A stretch of DNA of 32,886 nucleotides, taken from positions 1 through 32,886 of IMG/VR virus record IMGVR_UViG_3300031524_000048; one strand, written 5' to 3'. The position numbers and the translations under genes were made by a program. Of this stretch, positions 26,058 through 32,886 are shown one piece after another. Positions within the stretch are counted from its first letter, which is position 1. The number at the start of each line of letters is the position of its first letter. Below the pieces are notes generated by a model. It was not told the origin of the DNA. It saw nothing but the letters and a program-made list of their open reading frames with translations, and did no database searches. Origin of the DNA: a virus.

Positions 26058-28703
26058 ATGGCTGGTAGAGGGATAGTTATCCGTATTGAAGGCGACGGCG
26101 CCAGCGCGAAGGCGGCGCTGGAGATGGTGCGCGAGCAGCTCGCACAGACCGGCGAGCAGGGCTCTCGCACCGCCGACATGATGAGCGAGTCGATGGAGCG
26201 GATCAAGCACTCGCTCGAATATGTCGGCATCTACATGGGCATCCGCGAGGCGATCGACGGCCTCAAGGAGATGGTCGGCGGCTCGGTCGAGCTGGGCGTG
26301 GAGCTGGGGCATCTACACCAGCAGACCGGCATCAGCACGGAGAACCTCTCGGTGCTGAAGTACATGGCCGACTCCACCGGCGTGAGCTTCGACGCGCTGA
26401 CCAGGGGCGCGAAAAAATTCAGCACGGAGATCCGCAACACCGACGAGGGATCGAAGCCGGCCGTCCAGGCGTTCGCGCGGATCGGCATCTCGCAGGAAAC
26501 CGTCCGCAAGACCGGCGGCGACATGTACGCGATGCTCGGCCTGGTCGCGGACCGCTTCCAGAAGCTGCCCGACGGGCCGCTGAAGGCCGCTTCCGCCGTC
26601 GATCTCTTCGGCAAGGGCGGACTGGCGCTGATCCCGATCCTCAATCAAGGGCGCGCCGGCATCGAGGGCTTCAGGTCGGAGGCTGAATCGCTGGGCCTGG
26701 TACTCGACGAGCAGGGCATCGCGAAGATGGAAGCCCTCCATGCCGCGACGATCAAGGTGGAGGGAGCGCTGCGCGGCGCAGGCCTGGGCATCACCGAGGG
26801 GCTGGAGCCCGCGCTGCTGGAGCTGGAGCAGGCCATCGCCAGCGTGACCGGCTCAGGCGACGGCTTTGTCACCATGGGCCAGCACATGGGCAACATCCTG
26901 CTCGGCGTCGCGAACGCGGCCGCCTATCTTGTGAAGTTCCTGCGCCAGGCTAAAGACGAGTGGGTCGCGCTGGGGCAGCTCGGCACCGCCGACGCCAGCA
27001 AGCTCGACTCGATGCTGGGGATCGGATCCGCCTCGCGCAGCCAATACCGCGCGGACAACACCAACGCCCTCGCGGGAGAGAAGGCGGCTCTACAGGACAT
27101 CAAGGACGCCGAGGCTGACTACCAGACCTTCGCCAACAAACTCGCCATGGGGCTCGACGGCGGCGACCAGGGCGTCATCACGCTGGCCAACGGCAACAAG
27201 GCCATGAAGCGGCCGAAGCCTGGCGGCACCGGCACCGACGACTTCGATCAGCAGCACCAGGGCGGCAAAGGCAAGTCCACAGATGGCGTCGCTCGCGCGG
27301 CCGAGGCCTACGCTGCCGAGCAGGCCAAGGCAGCCGCCGATGCGCGCAAGGCCTTCGACCAGGAGGAGCTGGCGGAGCTGGAGTCGCACCACAAGCAACT
27401 GCTGATGTCCGACCAGGAGTTCTACGCGGAGAAGCTCAAGCTCCAGCTCGACGAGCTCGACACGGAGCACGACGGGCTGAACTCAAAGTACAACGACCTC
27501 GCAGCCCTCCAGGGGAAACAGCACGGCGACAAGACGCTGAAGCGTGACAGCACCGGTACGTCGGCCGAAGAGTACAACACGCAGCGCGAGATGCTGGCCG
27601 TCGGCGCGCAGCTCACGGAGAACGAGGCCAAGCGCAACGAGCTGAAGGCTGCTTACAACGCGCAGGTCACTTCCGGCGCCGCGGCGGCCGAGCTGGCCAA
27701 CCTGCGCGCTGCGGCGGAGCTGGAGAAGGAACGCGGGCACGGCACGGCCGCGCAGATTGCGCTGCTACAGCGTGAGCATGAACTTGAAGCGCAGAAGGTC
27801 ACGCGCGAAGGTGGATCCGCCGCGGCCGCGCAGCAGATCCGCGACGCCGGCGAGCTGGCCGCGAAGAAGTTGCAGATCACCGACATCAATCGCCAGATCG
27901 AGCAGAGCGAGGAAGCCAACCGCGCGGCCGTGCAGCGGCTGAACGATGCCGCCGCCAAAGACCCGCGGCTGAAGAAGGAGTCCACCGCCGAGATCAACGC
28001 GCTCAACAGGGCCGAGGCCCAGCAGTTGCAGCAGCTCGTCGCGGCCTACGACGCGCTGGCGAAGGTGCTCGGCGGCGAGTACCTCGCGAAGTCGAAGGAG
28101 CTGCACGCGCAGCTCGATGAGATGAACACGCCCAGCAACAAGGGCAGCGCCAAGATCGGCGAGGACGTCGCCCAGGGCGTGGAGTCCATGGCCGAGCGCA
28201 TGGCCCGCGCCAGCGAGAGCGGCAAGGACAGCTTCCACAAGATGGCGCAGGGCATCGAGGAGGACATCACGCAGCTCGCTATCAAGCTCGCGTTCCAGAA
28301 GTTCCTCACGCCGCTGCTGACCGGGCTCTTCAACGGCGGCGCCGGCGGCGGTGTGCCGCAGGTGCCGGACAGTATGTTCGCCAGCATGGACCTGCCGGGC
28401 TTCGCCTCGGGTGGCGATCCCACCGGGCCCAGCATCGTCGGCGAGCAGGGGCCGGAGCTCTTCATGCCCAAGGGCCCGGGGACCATCGTACCCAGCTCAC
28501 TGACCACACAGCTCGCGAAGAGCGGCGGCGGCGGCGCGCCCAACATCACGCAGAACATCATCAATCAGAGCTCGCAGCCGGTGACGGCACAGCCGCCCCA
28601 GGTGAACTACGACGAGGAAGGCCGATCGTGGATCTCGCACACGGTCCTCACCGACCTGGCGCAGGGCGGCCCGATCTCACAGGCCTTCCGGCAGTCAAGC
28701 TAG
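26058..28703 (+). CDS. Tail tape measure protein
   Basis: An 881-residue protein, near lambda gpH (853), that sets tail length. The N-terminal region has DGASAKAALEMVREQLAQTG and a globular part with ISTENLSVLKYMADSTGVSF. Residues about 395-680 are coiled coil (Ala, Glu, Lys and Gln-rich). The C-terminal region has the usual ending LPGFASGGDPTGPSIVGEQG, PELFMPKGPGTIVPSS and NIINQSSQPVTAQPP. The ATG follows the GT stop at once and has GGAG about 10 bases before. It will be coated by G and GT until tube subunits replace them. Confidence 0.92.
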   Translation: MAGRGIVIRIEGDGASAKAALEMVREQLAQTGEQGSRTADMMSESMERIKHSLEYVGIYMGIREAIDGLKEMVGGSVELGVELGHLHQQTGISTENLSVLKYMADSTGVSFDALTRGAKKFSTEIRNTDEGSKPAVQAFARIGISQETVRKTGGDMYAMLGLVADRFQKLPDGPLKAASAVDLFGKGGLALIPILNQGRAGIEGFRSEAESLGLVLDEQGIAKMEALHAATIKVEGALRGAGLGITEGLEPALLELEQAIASVTGSGDGFVTMGQHMGNILLGVANAAAYLVKFLRQAKDEWVALGQLGTADASKLDSMLGIGSASRSQYRADNTNALAGEKAALQDIKDAEADYQTFANKLAMGLDGGDQGVITLANGNKAMKRPKPGGTGTDDFDQQHQGGKGKSTDGVARAAEAYAAEQAKAAADARKAFDQEELAELESHHKQLLMSDQEFYAEKLKLQLDELDTEHDGLNSKYNDLAALQGKQHGDKTLKRDSTGTSAEEYNTQREMLAVGAQLTENEAKRNELKAAYNAQVTSGAAAAELANLRAAAELEKERGHGTAAQIALLQREHELEAQKVTREGGSAAAAQQIRDAGELAAKKLQITDINRQIEQSEEANRAAVQRLNDAAAKDPRLKKESTAEINALNRAEAQQLQQLVAAYDALAKVLGGEYLAKSKELHAQLDEMNTPSNKGSAKIGEDVAQGVESMAERMARASESGKDSFHKMAQGIEEDITQLAIKLAFQKFLTPLLTGLFNGGAGGGVPQVPDSMFASMDLPGFASGGDPTGPSIVGEQGPELFMPKGPGTIVPSSLTTQLAKSGGGGAPNITQNIINQSSQPVTAQPPQVNYDEEGRSWISHTVLTDLAQGGPISQAFRQSS

Positions 28704-28704
28704 A

Positions 28705-28718
28705 CGGGCATTTGCCCG
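28705..28718. other. Short perfect hairpin after the tape measure gene
   Basis: CGGGCA-TT-TGCCCG begins 2 bases after the tape measure stop. It overlaps the -35 element TTGCCC of the next candidate promoter. It may be a weak terminator or simply part of that promoter. Confidence 0.4.
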
Positions 28719-28741
28719 AAAGCCTCGCGGTAGCGCATACA
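28712..28741 (+). promoter_or_regulatory. Candidate leaderless promoter before the 28751 gene
   Basis: TTGCCC (28712-28717), 18 bases, CATACA (28736-28741), ATG 10 bases after. It shares TTTGCCCGAAA with the promoter before 30109. Confidence 0.4.
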
Positions 28742-28750
28742 CAACGGGCC

Positions 28751-29293
28751 ATGACGACGCTCAGACTCCATCCCAACCGTGTCCCCTTTGAGGGCGTACT
28801 CACGCGGCTCGACCAACCCAGCGACAAGTCCCCCCGCGGCGCGCTGGGGCACCCTGTCATCCTCACCTCGGCGGCCGCGCAGGACGCGCTGCCGACTCTG
28901 GTCGGCATGGCCGTCAACTTCAGCGAGACCTTTGACGACCACGACGTGCGGCAGAAGTGCGGCGTGATCACCGCCGCGGCCATCGTGGGCGATGAGCTGC
29001 GCGTGCAGGGGCACCTGTTCTGCCACGACTTCCCGGAGGTCGCCGAGGAGATGAAGAAGCCGAACGCTAATATGGGCATGAGCTACGACATGGTCAACGC
29101 CCGCGTGCAGGATCTGCGCGCGCCGGTGTGGCTGCTGATCAGCGTGACCTTCACCGGCGCGGCGATGCTGAAGCAGTCCAAGGCCGCCTACAAGTCCACC
29201 AGCTTCAGAATCGCAGCGGTCGGCGAGCGCTTCACCGGCAAGCTGTCGTTGCTGGGCAGCGTGCGGCTGGTGAAGGCTAAGCTCAAAACGTAA
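28751..29293 (+). CDS. Protease-like protein in the tail region
   Basis: A 180-residue protein whose order of motifs resembles phage prohead proteases: a His in NFSETFDDHDVRQKCGVITA, then strands (GDELRVQGHLFCHDFPEVAE) and a Ser in NANMGMSYDMVNARV. In the prohead protease of this phage the equivalents are FNHD and DVSIGY. Homologues are usually next to the capsid; one beside the minor tail genes is unusual. It could process the tape measure or a tail-tip protein, or be an inactive relative. The ATG at 28751 has no ribosome site. Assignment is by pattern only. Confidence 0.55.
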   Translation: MTTLRLHPNRVPFEGVLTRLDQPSDKSPRGALGHPVILTSAAAQDALPTLVGMAVNFSETFDDHDVRQKCGVITAAAIVGDELRVQGHLFCHDFPEVAEEMKKPNANMGMSYDMVNARVQDLRAPVWLLISVTFTGAAMLKQSKAAYKSTSFRIAAVGERFTGKLSLLGSVRLVKAKLKT

Positions 29294-30053
29294 CCCGCAT
29301 CCCGCTCTTGAGCGCGTTGTTCACCAGCACCTCGGCGGCGGCGCGGGTGAAGTTCTTCTCCTGGTCGGCGGCGACGGCCGCGGCGACCAGGTCCTCCATC
29401 GGAAAGCGCGGCTTGATGTGCGCGTGCCGGACCAGCACGTACCAGGGCTCGGCGTCCTGGCTGCCGCCGTGGTAGCCGATGCCGCCGTGGCGCACGAAGA
29501 TGCACAGCGTCCCCGCCTGGGTCTGCTGGATGAACGCGACGAACTCGCCGTTGACCAGCCGCTTACGCATGGCTTTCGTGTCTCCGCGACGCGGCCGGTC
29601 GCCACGCGCGGCGAAGCTGCCGGAGTACTTCACGCCGATCTCCACGCCCGGCGGCAGCAGGTTCTTCGGCCGCAGCGCGTCAGGCAGCACGCCCGGCGCC
29701 ACGTTGCGCAGATACCTCGTCGGGATTGCCAGGAAGGTGTGGCCGGCCAGCGGAACCTTCTCCCCGCCCGTGTCCTGGCGGGGCAGGTAGTCTGGGGCTC
29801 CAGTTTTCCAGTTGCTGGTGTCCGTGTAGACCTCAGAGAACTGGGTCTCTTTCTTCGCCGGCGTGATCTTCGTCATGCGCACGGTCCAGTCATTGCGCAG
29901 CTTGAAGACGCCCTTCTCCCCCGCGCGGGCAGCGGTCTGCCCGCTCTGGGCCTGCATGGTGAGGAAGCGCGCGATCGTAAACGGCAGGTCGTCGCCCAGC
30001 ATCTTCTCGATGCCGCCGGGCACGTCGCCGAGATCGCACTTGAGGGTGATCAC
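29283..30053 (-). CDS. gpZ-like minor tail protein on the opposite strand
   Basis: A 256-residue basic protein antisense to the tail operon. The order LPFTIARFLTMQAQSGQTAA, LRNDWTVRMTKITPAKKETQ, YLPRQDTGGEKVPLAGHTFL, LLPPGVEIGVKY and the ending FIQQTQAGTLCIFVRHGG, then RHAHIKPRFPMEDLVAAAVA resembles the lambda gpZ/tail-completion class. The start is uncertain: GTG at 30053 has a promoter-like TTGCCG-N18-GAGACT placing transcription at it; TTG at 30089 would add 12 residues. The 3' end overlaps the 28751 gene by 11 bases. A structural gene facing the wrong way is unexpected, so it may be a lysogen-expressed gene. Confidence 0.55.
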   Translation of the reverse strand: MITLKCDLGDVPGGIEKMLGDDLPFTIARFLTMQAQSGQTAARAGEKGVFKLRNDWTVRMTKITPAKKETQFSEVYTDTSNWKTGAPDYLPRQDTGGEKVPLAGHTFLAIPTRYLRNVAPGVLPDALRPKNLLPPGVEIGVKYSGSFAARGDRPRRGDTKAMRKRLVNGEFVAFIQQTQAGTLCIFVRHGGIGYHGGSQDAEPWYVLVRHAHIKPRFPMEDLVAAAVAADQEKNFTRAAAEVLVNNALKSGMRVTF

Positions 30054-30059
30054 GCGCTG

Positions 30060-30089
30060 AGTCTCGCGGCTTTTGCCCGAAACCGGCAA
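30060..30089 (-). promoter_or_regulatory. Candidate leaderless promoter of the minus-strand gpZ-like gene
   Basis: TTGCCG (30089-30084), 18 bases, GAGACT (30065-30060), then GTG 7 bases after the -10. It overlaps the plus-strand promoter at 30073-30102 in divergent arrangement. Confidence 0.35.
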
Positions 30090-30102
30090 CTTACGCCATA
30101 AC
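30073..30102 (+). promoter_or_regulatory. Candidate leaderless promoter of the gpM-like gene
   Basis: TTGCCC (30073-30078), 18 bases, CATAAC (30097-30102), GTG 7 bases after. No ribosome site precedes the GTG. The element would drive the tail-tip genes M, L, K and J. Confidence 0.45.
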
Positions 30103-30108
30103 CTTGCG

Positions 30109-30480
30109 GTGAGCTACCCACCCTTCCCCGAGTTGAGCCGCAAGCCTGCGCTGAAGCAGCGCCGGTCGACGCTCGATCCCACCCTCCGCGACAACATGGA
30201 GAACGGGATGGAGAGCACCCGCGCCCGTTACACGCGGCAGCGGCGGCAGTTTGCGGTCTCGGTGGACGCGCTCACCCCCTGGGACGTCAACGCGCTGGAG
30301 ATCTTCGTCGTCAACGTCGCGGTCTACGGCGCGGAGATCTTCCTCTTTCCCGACGTGCGCGACCCTAAAAATCCAGCTTGGTACACGGTGCGCTTCTCCA
30401 CGCTGCCGGCCTATGCGGATGCGGGCAGCGTGAACGGCGAGTTCCGCCAGAACTGCACCTTCGAACTGCGGGAGGTGTAG
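30109..30480 (+). CDS. Minor tail protein, gpM-like
   Basis: A 123-residue beta-rich protein. The gpM-like pattern is RRSTLDPTLRDNMENGMEST, RYTRQRRQFAVSVDALTPWD and EFRQNCTFELREV, with the order and size of lambda gpM (109). It is part of the tail-tip complex between tape measure and L. GTG at 30109 is chosen because the preceding residues are not conserved in type and the candidate promoter begins transcription there. The next gene starts right after its stop. Confidence 0.75.
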   Translation: MSYPPFPELSRKPALKQRRSTLDPTLRDNMENGMESTRARYTRQRRQFAVSVDALTPWDVNALEIFVVNVAVYGAEIFLFPDVRDPKNPAWYTVRFSTLPAYADAGSVNGEFRQNCTFELREV

Positions 30481-31359
30481 GTGAGCACCACGCGGCCCAT
30501 GTTCAGCCTGCTCTCGGTGGTCGCCAACCAGGAGCGCCACAAGCTCGCCAGCGGCGAGCCCTGGCTGCTGCTGCTGGACCTGGTCTATCCCGGCGCCGCC
30601 AACCCCGGCGCGACGCAGCAGCACGTCCGCCTGGTGCGCAACCTGGACCCCGTGACCTTTGACGCCGGCGACGGCAACGGCCCGCAGCTCTACACGCCCT
30701 TCAACTTCGAGCTCGGCGATGTGACGTCGACGACGCAGGGCAGCTATCCGGAGTCCTCCATCAAGGTCTCGAACGTGATGCGCGTGTTGCAGACCACCAT
30801 TGAGGCCTACGGTGGCGTCGTCGGCGCGAACCTGAACCTCTATGTGGTGAACGCCGCCAACCCCGCCGGCGAGCCCGAGCTGGCGCTGGCCTTCACCGTC
30901 CTGCAAACCACCTGCGACGTGAAGCTGGTGACCTTCAAGCTGGGAGCGTGCAGCCCGCTGCGGCGGCTCTTCCCGCTGTTCATGTACCGGCCAAACTACT
31001 GCATCTGGCAGTACAAGGGCCTCCAGTGCGGCTACGTGGACCCTGCGCCCTTCAGCGCGACGCTGGCCTCGGGTTCGCCGCTGTTCACTCCCGCGAGCGT
31101 CACCGGGCTAGCAGTAGGCATGCCGCTGGCCGCGGCCGGCATCCCTGCCAACACCACGATCCTCTCCATCACCGGCGGCGTGGTGACGATGTCCGCGAAC
31201 GCAACGGCCTCGGGCAGCAAGACGATCACCATCGCCTTCACCACCTGCGCGCACACCATCGACGGCTCAACCGGCTGCCAGGCGCACGCGAACCTGCTGC
31301 GCTTCGGCGGCTTCCCGGGCATCGACTCCAACGGCGCGGCCGCGGCAGGTGTCGCATGA
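30481..31359 (+). CDS. Minor tail protein, gpL-like iron-sulfur protein
   Basis: A 292-residue protein. The C-terminal domain has the gpL cysteines C174 (RPNYCIWQYKG), C183 (LQCGYV), C256 (TTCAHTIDG) and C266 (STGCQAHANLLRFGGFPGI); in lambda four Cys bind a 4Fe-4S cluster. Between the second and third Cys an extra module of about 60 residues is inserted (SVTGLAVGMPLAAAGIPANT, VVTMSANATASGSK), the same module as in the tail tube. GGAGG precedes the GTG at 30481. It is a part of the tail-tip hub that contacts J. Confidence 0.82.
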   Translation: MSTTRPMFSLLSVVANQERHKLASGEPWLLLLDLVYPGAANPGATQQHVRLVRNLDPVTFDAGDGNGPQLYTPFNFELGDVTSTTQGSYPESSIKVSNVMRVLQTTIEAYGGVVGANLNLYVVNAANPAGEPELALAFTVLQTTCDVKLVTFKLGACSPLRRLFPLFMYRPNYCIWQYKGLQCGYVDPAPFSATLASGSPLFTPASVTGLAVGMPLAAAGIPANTTILSITGGVVTMSANATASGSKTITIAFTTCAHTIDGSTGCQAHANLLRFGGFPGIDSNGAAAAGVA

Positions 31360-31811
31360 GCCAGCAAATTTCCGAAAAAACACAATCTCGTCGTCTTTCT
31401 GCCCGTCTCTACTCCGACCTCATCGGCAAGCCCTACCGCGACGCGGGTCGCGGCCCCGAGGCCTTCGACTGCCTCGGCCTGGCGATCGAGATGCAGCGCC
31501 GCCAGGGCAGAAAAGTCCCGGACTTCGCTTCAACCATCGAGGAGTTCCACCAGCACTATCAGCCGGGCGCGGAAGGGCATCCAGGCATCCTGGGCCCCGC
31601 GCGCGAGATCCCGACGGCGGTACCAGGCTGCGCGGTGCTGCTGCGCATGATGGGCGGCGAGCTACATCTGGGCACGATGCTCGACGCCTGGACCATGCTG
31701 CACACTCAGCGGGGCATCGGCGCGGCCTGCACGGAAAGCCTCTTACGGCCAGTGTGGCAGCGGCGCGTCATCGGGTACTACGTGCCCGAGGAACTGGCGG
31801 CGCCATGGTAA
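31356..31811 (+). CDS. NlpC/P60-family tail peptidase, gpK-like
   Basis: A 151-residue protein. The catalytic Cys39 lies in RGPEAFDCLGLAIEMQRRQG and the His104 in GGELHLGTMLDAWTMLH, the NlpC/P60 pair. Lambda gpK has an added N-terminal JAB domain, absent here. It probably opens peptidoglycan at injection or trims tail-tip proteins. The ATG at 31356 overlaps the previous stop, and its own end overlaps the J-like gene. Confidence 0.8.
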   Translation: MSQQISEKTQSRRLSARLYSDLIGKPYRDAGRGPEAFDCLGLAIEMQRRQGRKVPDFASTIEEFHQHYQPGAEGHPGILGPAREIPTAVPGCAVLLRMMGGELHLGTMLDAWTMLHTQRGIGAACTESLLRPVWQRRVIGYYVPEELAAPW

Positions 31812-32886
31812 CCATCATCCGCGTCACCAATCCGCTCCAGCCCAGCGAAGGCACCGAGCGCCGCACGCTCGACGGCTGGCAGCACACGCTCGACGAGCTG
31901 ATGCGCGACGACTGGGAGCTGCGCTTCGCGCCGGCACCGAAGGAAGGCTACGAGACCTGGGCGCGGAACGTCACCGTCTCGCTCAACGGCCACGTCTGGG
32001 GCCGCTCGATGTGGACCGAGATTACGCCTCCGGAGTGCAGCACCATCGTCATCGTGCCGGGCGTTGCCGGCGGCAGCCTGCTGCGCACGCTGGCGTCGAT
32101 CGCCATCATGGCCGCGGCTGTGGTCACCACGGTGCTCACCGCGGGCGCCGGCGTGGCCCTCTTCGGCCTGACCGTCGCGATGACCTCCGCGTTGCTGGGC
32201 GGCGCAGTCAGCATCGCGGGCAGCCTGATCCTCTCCGCGTTCGGCTCATCGCAGCCCAGCAACAAGGGAACCTCGGCCAGCTACGATCCTGACGGTCCGC
32301 GATCGCTGGCGCAGTCGGGCGTCGTCATCCCCAAAGGCAATGGCACCTTCCGCTGGGGCGGCAATATCATCTCCAGCTTCACGGACCTCGCCGGCAGCGA
32401 CCAGTACATCAACGTGCTGGTGTGCTTCGGCTTTGGGCCGGCGCGCGCGCTCTCTTCTATCCAGATCAACGGCAAGGACATTTCGAGCTACCAGAATGTG
32501 CAGTACTACGTCCGGCTCGGCACCAACTCCCAGACCGAGATCTCGAACTTCAACCGCATCGTCAACGGCTATCCGCAGGACACGCAGTGTCTCGCCGGCG
32601 TGCCGGTGGTGGTACCCGGAACCGGCGACCTGACCCAGGCGTTGCAGGTGGACATCCAGTTCCCGGACGGCATCTTCGTCAACACCAATGACGGCAACAT
32701 CATCCCCGCGGTGATCACCTACCTGGTCGAGTACTCGCTGCATGGCTCGGGCGTTTGGCTGCCGGTGCTCCAGCCGCGCACCACGGCCAGCATCTACGAC
32801 TATCATCTCGACGGCTCGGCTTACCTGCCCTACGCGTGGGGCGCGGTGGCCACCGACCTGCCGCCCAGCTCCGGTGTGGTCTACGC
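31805..32886 (+). CDS. Tail-tip protein, gpI-J-like, cut by the window edge
   Basis: The ATG at 31805 lies within the end of the K gene, and the frame is open to the last base, 360 codons so far. It starts MVTIIRVTNPLQPSEGTERR. A hydrophobic Gly/Ala-rich region at about residues 95-145 (TLASIAIMAAAVVTTVLTAG) resembles lambda gpI, and the following SYDPDGPRSLAQSGVVIPKG, then GTFRWGGNIISSFTDLAGSD, resembles the N-terminus of tail-tip host-specificity proteins. So I- and J-type parts appear fused. It would form the central tail fibre and receptor contact. The C-terminal receptor part is outside the window. Confidence 0.8.
   Translation, partial: MVTIIRVTNPLQPSEGTERRTLDGWQHTLDELMRDDWELRFAPAPKEGYETWARNVTVSLNGHVWGRSMWTEITPPECSTIVIVPGVAGGSLLRTLASIAIMAAAVVTTVLTAGAGVALFGLTVAMTSALLGGAVSIAGSLILSAFGSSQPSNKGTSASYDPDGPRSLAQSGVVIPKGNGTFRWGGNIISSFTDLAGSDQYINVLVCFGFGPARALSSIQINGKDISSYQNVQYYVRLGTNSQTEISNFNRIVNGYPQDTQCLAGVPVVVPGTGDLTQALQVDIQFPDGIFVNTNDGNIIPAVITYLVEYSLHGSGVWLPVLQPRTTASIYDYHLDGSAYLPYAWGAVATDLPPSSGVVY

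Noticed and set aside
26653-28006. Several antisense frames in the tape measure gene
   Set aside because: Leu- or Ser-rich mirror translations of the coiled-coil region, without ribosome sites.
1-32886. tRNA, rRNA and transposase genes
   Set aside because: No cloverleaf-like sequence, rRNA signature, transposase motif or terminal inverted repeat was seen.

Overview
The window is about 33 kb of GC-rich DNA from a temperate, lambda-like siphophage. It could be an integrated prophage or, as argued in the findings, a phage-plasmid. The host is most likely an acidobacterium of the Terriglobia. Three things point there: a Cys-rich tyrosine recombinase of a style I associate with that phylum, arrays of 8-bp palindromic repeats between genes, and overall codon and GC character. 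This is recognition from the sequence, not a database result. The left end cuts a recombinase gene and the right end cuts the tail-tip gene, so the element is incomplete here and no lysis cassette is certain.

Layout. 1-3.8 kb, mostly minus strand: C-terminal piece of one tyrosine recombinase, a DNA-binding-like protein, a small membrane protein and a lipoprotein, a complete XerC/D-like recombinase, an excisionase-like HTH protein and two small proteins. 3.8-5.3 kb: a HigB/HigA-type toxin-antitoxin pair and a T4 Imm-like superinfection-immunity protein. 5.4-6.6 kb: divergent XRE regulators forming the lysogeny switch, plus a WYL-like protein. 6.6-12.7 kb: early operon with a replication initiator that carries an iteron origin inside its gene, a HerA/FtsK-type ATPase, ParA, a ribbon-helix-helix partner, a zinc-ribbon protein and a KhpA-like KH protein. 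12.6-14.2 kb: a WYL-like/SWIM protein and two unassigned genes. 14.3-23.5 kb: head module in lambda order (Nu1, A, W-position gene, portal B, protease-capsid fusion, FII-like joiner, tail terminator). 23.5-32.9 kb: tail module (tube, G and GT by -1 frameshift, tape measure, M, L, NlpC/P60 K, J), interrupted by a minus-strand HicAB moron and a minus-strand gpZ-like gene.

How it fits together. The minus-strand repressor has its own promoter carrying an operator, and a near-copy of that promoter-operator drives the replication genes, so one repressor can hold both. Two toxin-antitoxin modules, ParA plus a ribbon-helix-helix protein, an iteron origin and a Xer-type recombinase form a plasmid-style maintenance set. 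In the structural region several genes without a Shine-Dalgarno sequence are each preceded by TTGMCM-N18-minus-10 elements that place the predicted transcript start at or near the start codon, suggesting dispersed leaderless promoters. In the early region, seven octamer arrays sit at gene ends; six of them begin with the TGA stop codon of the preceding gene and the seventh is translated in frame.
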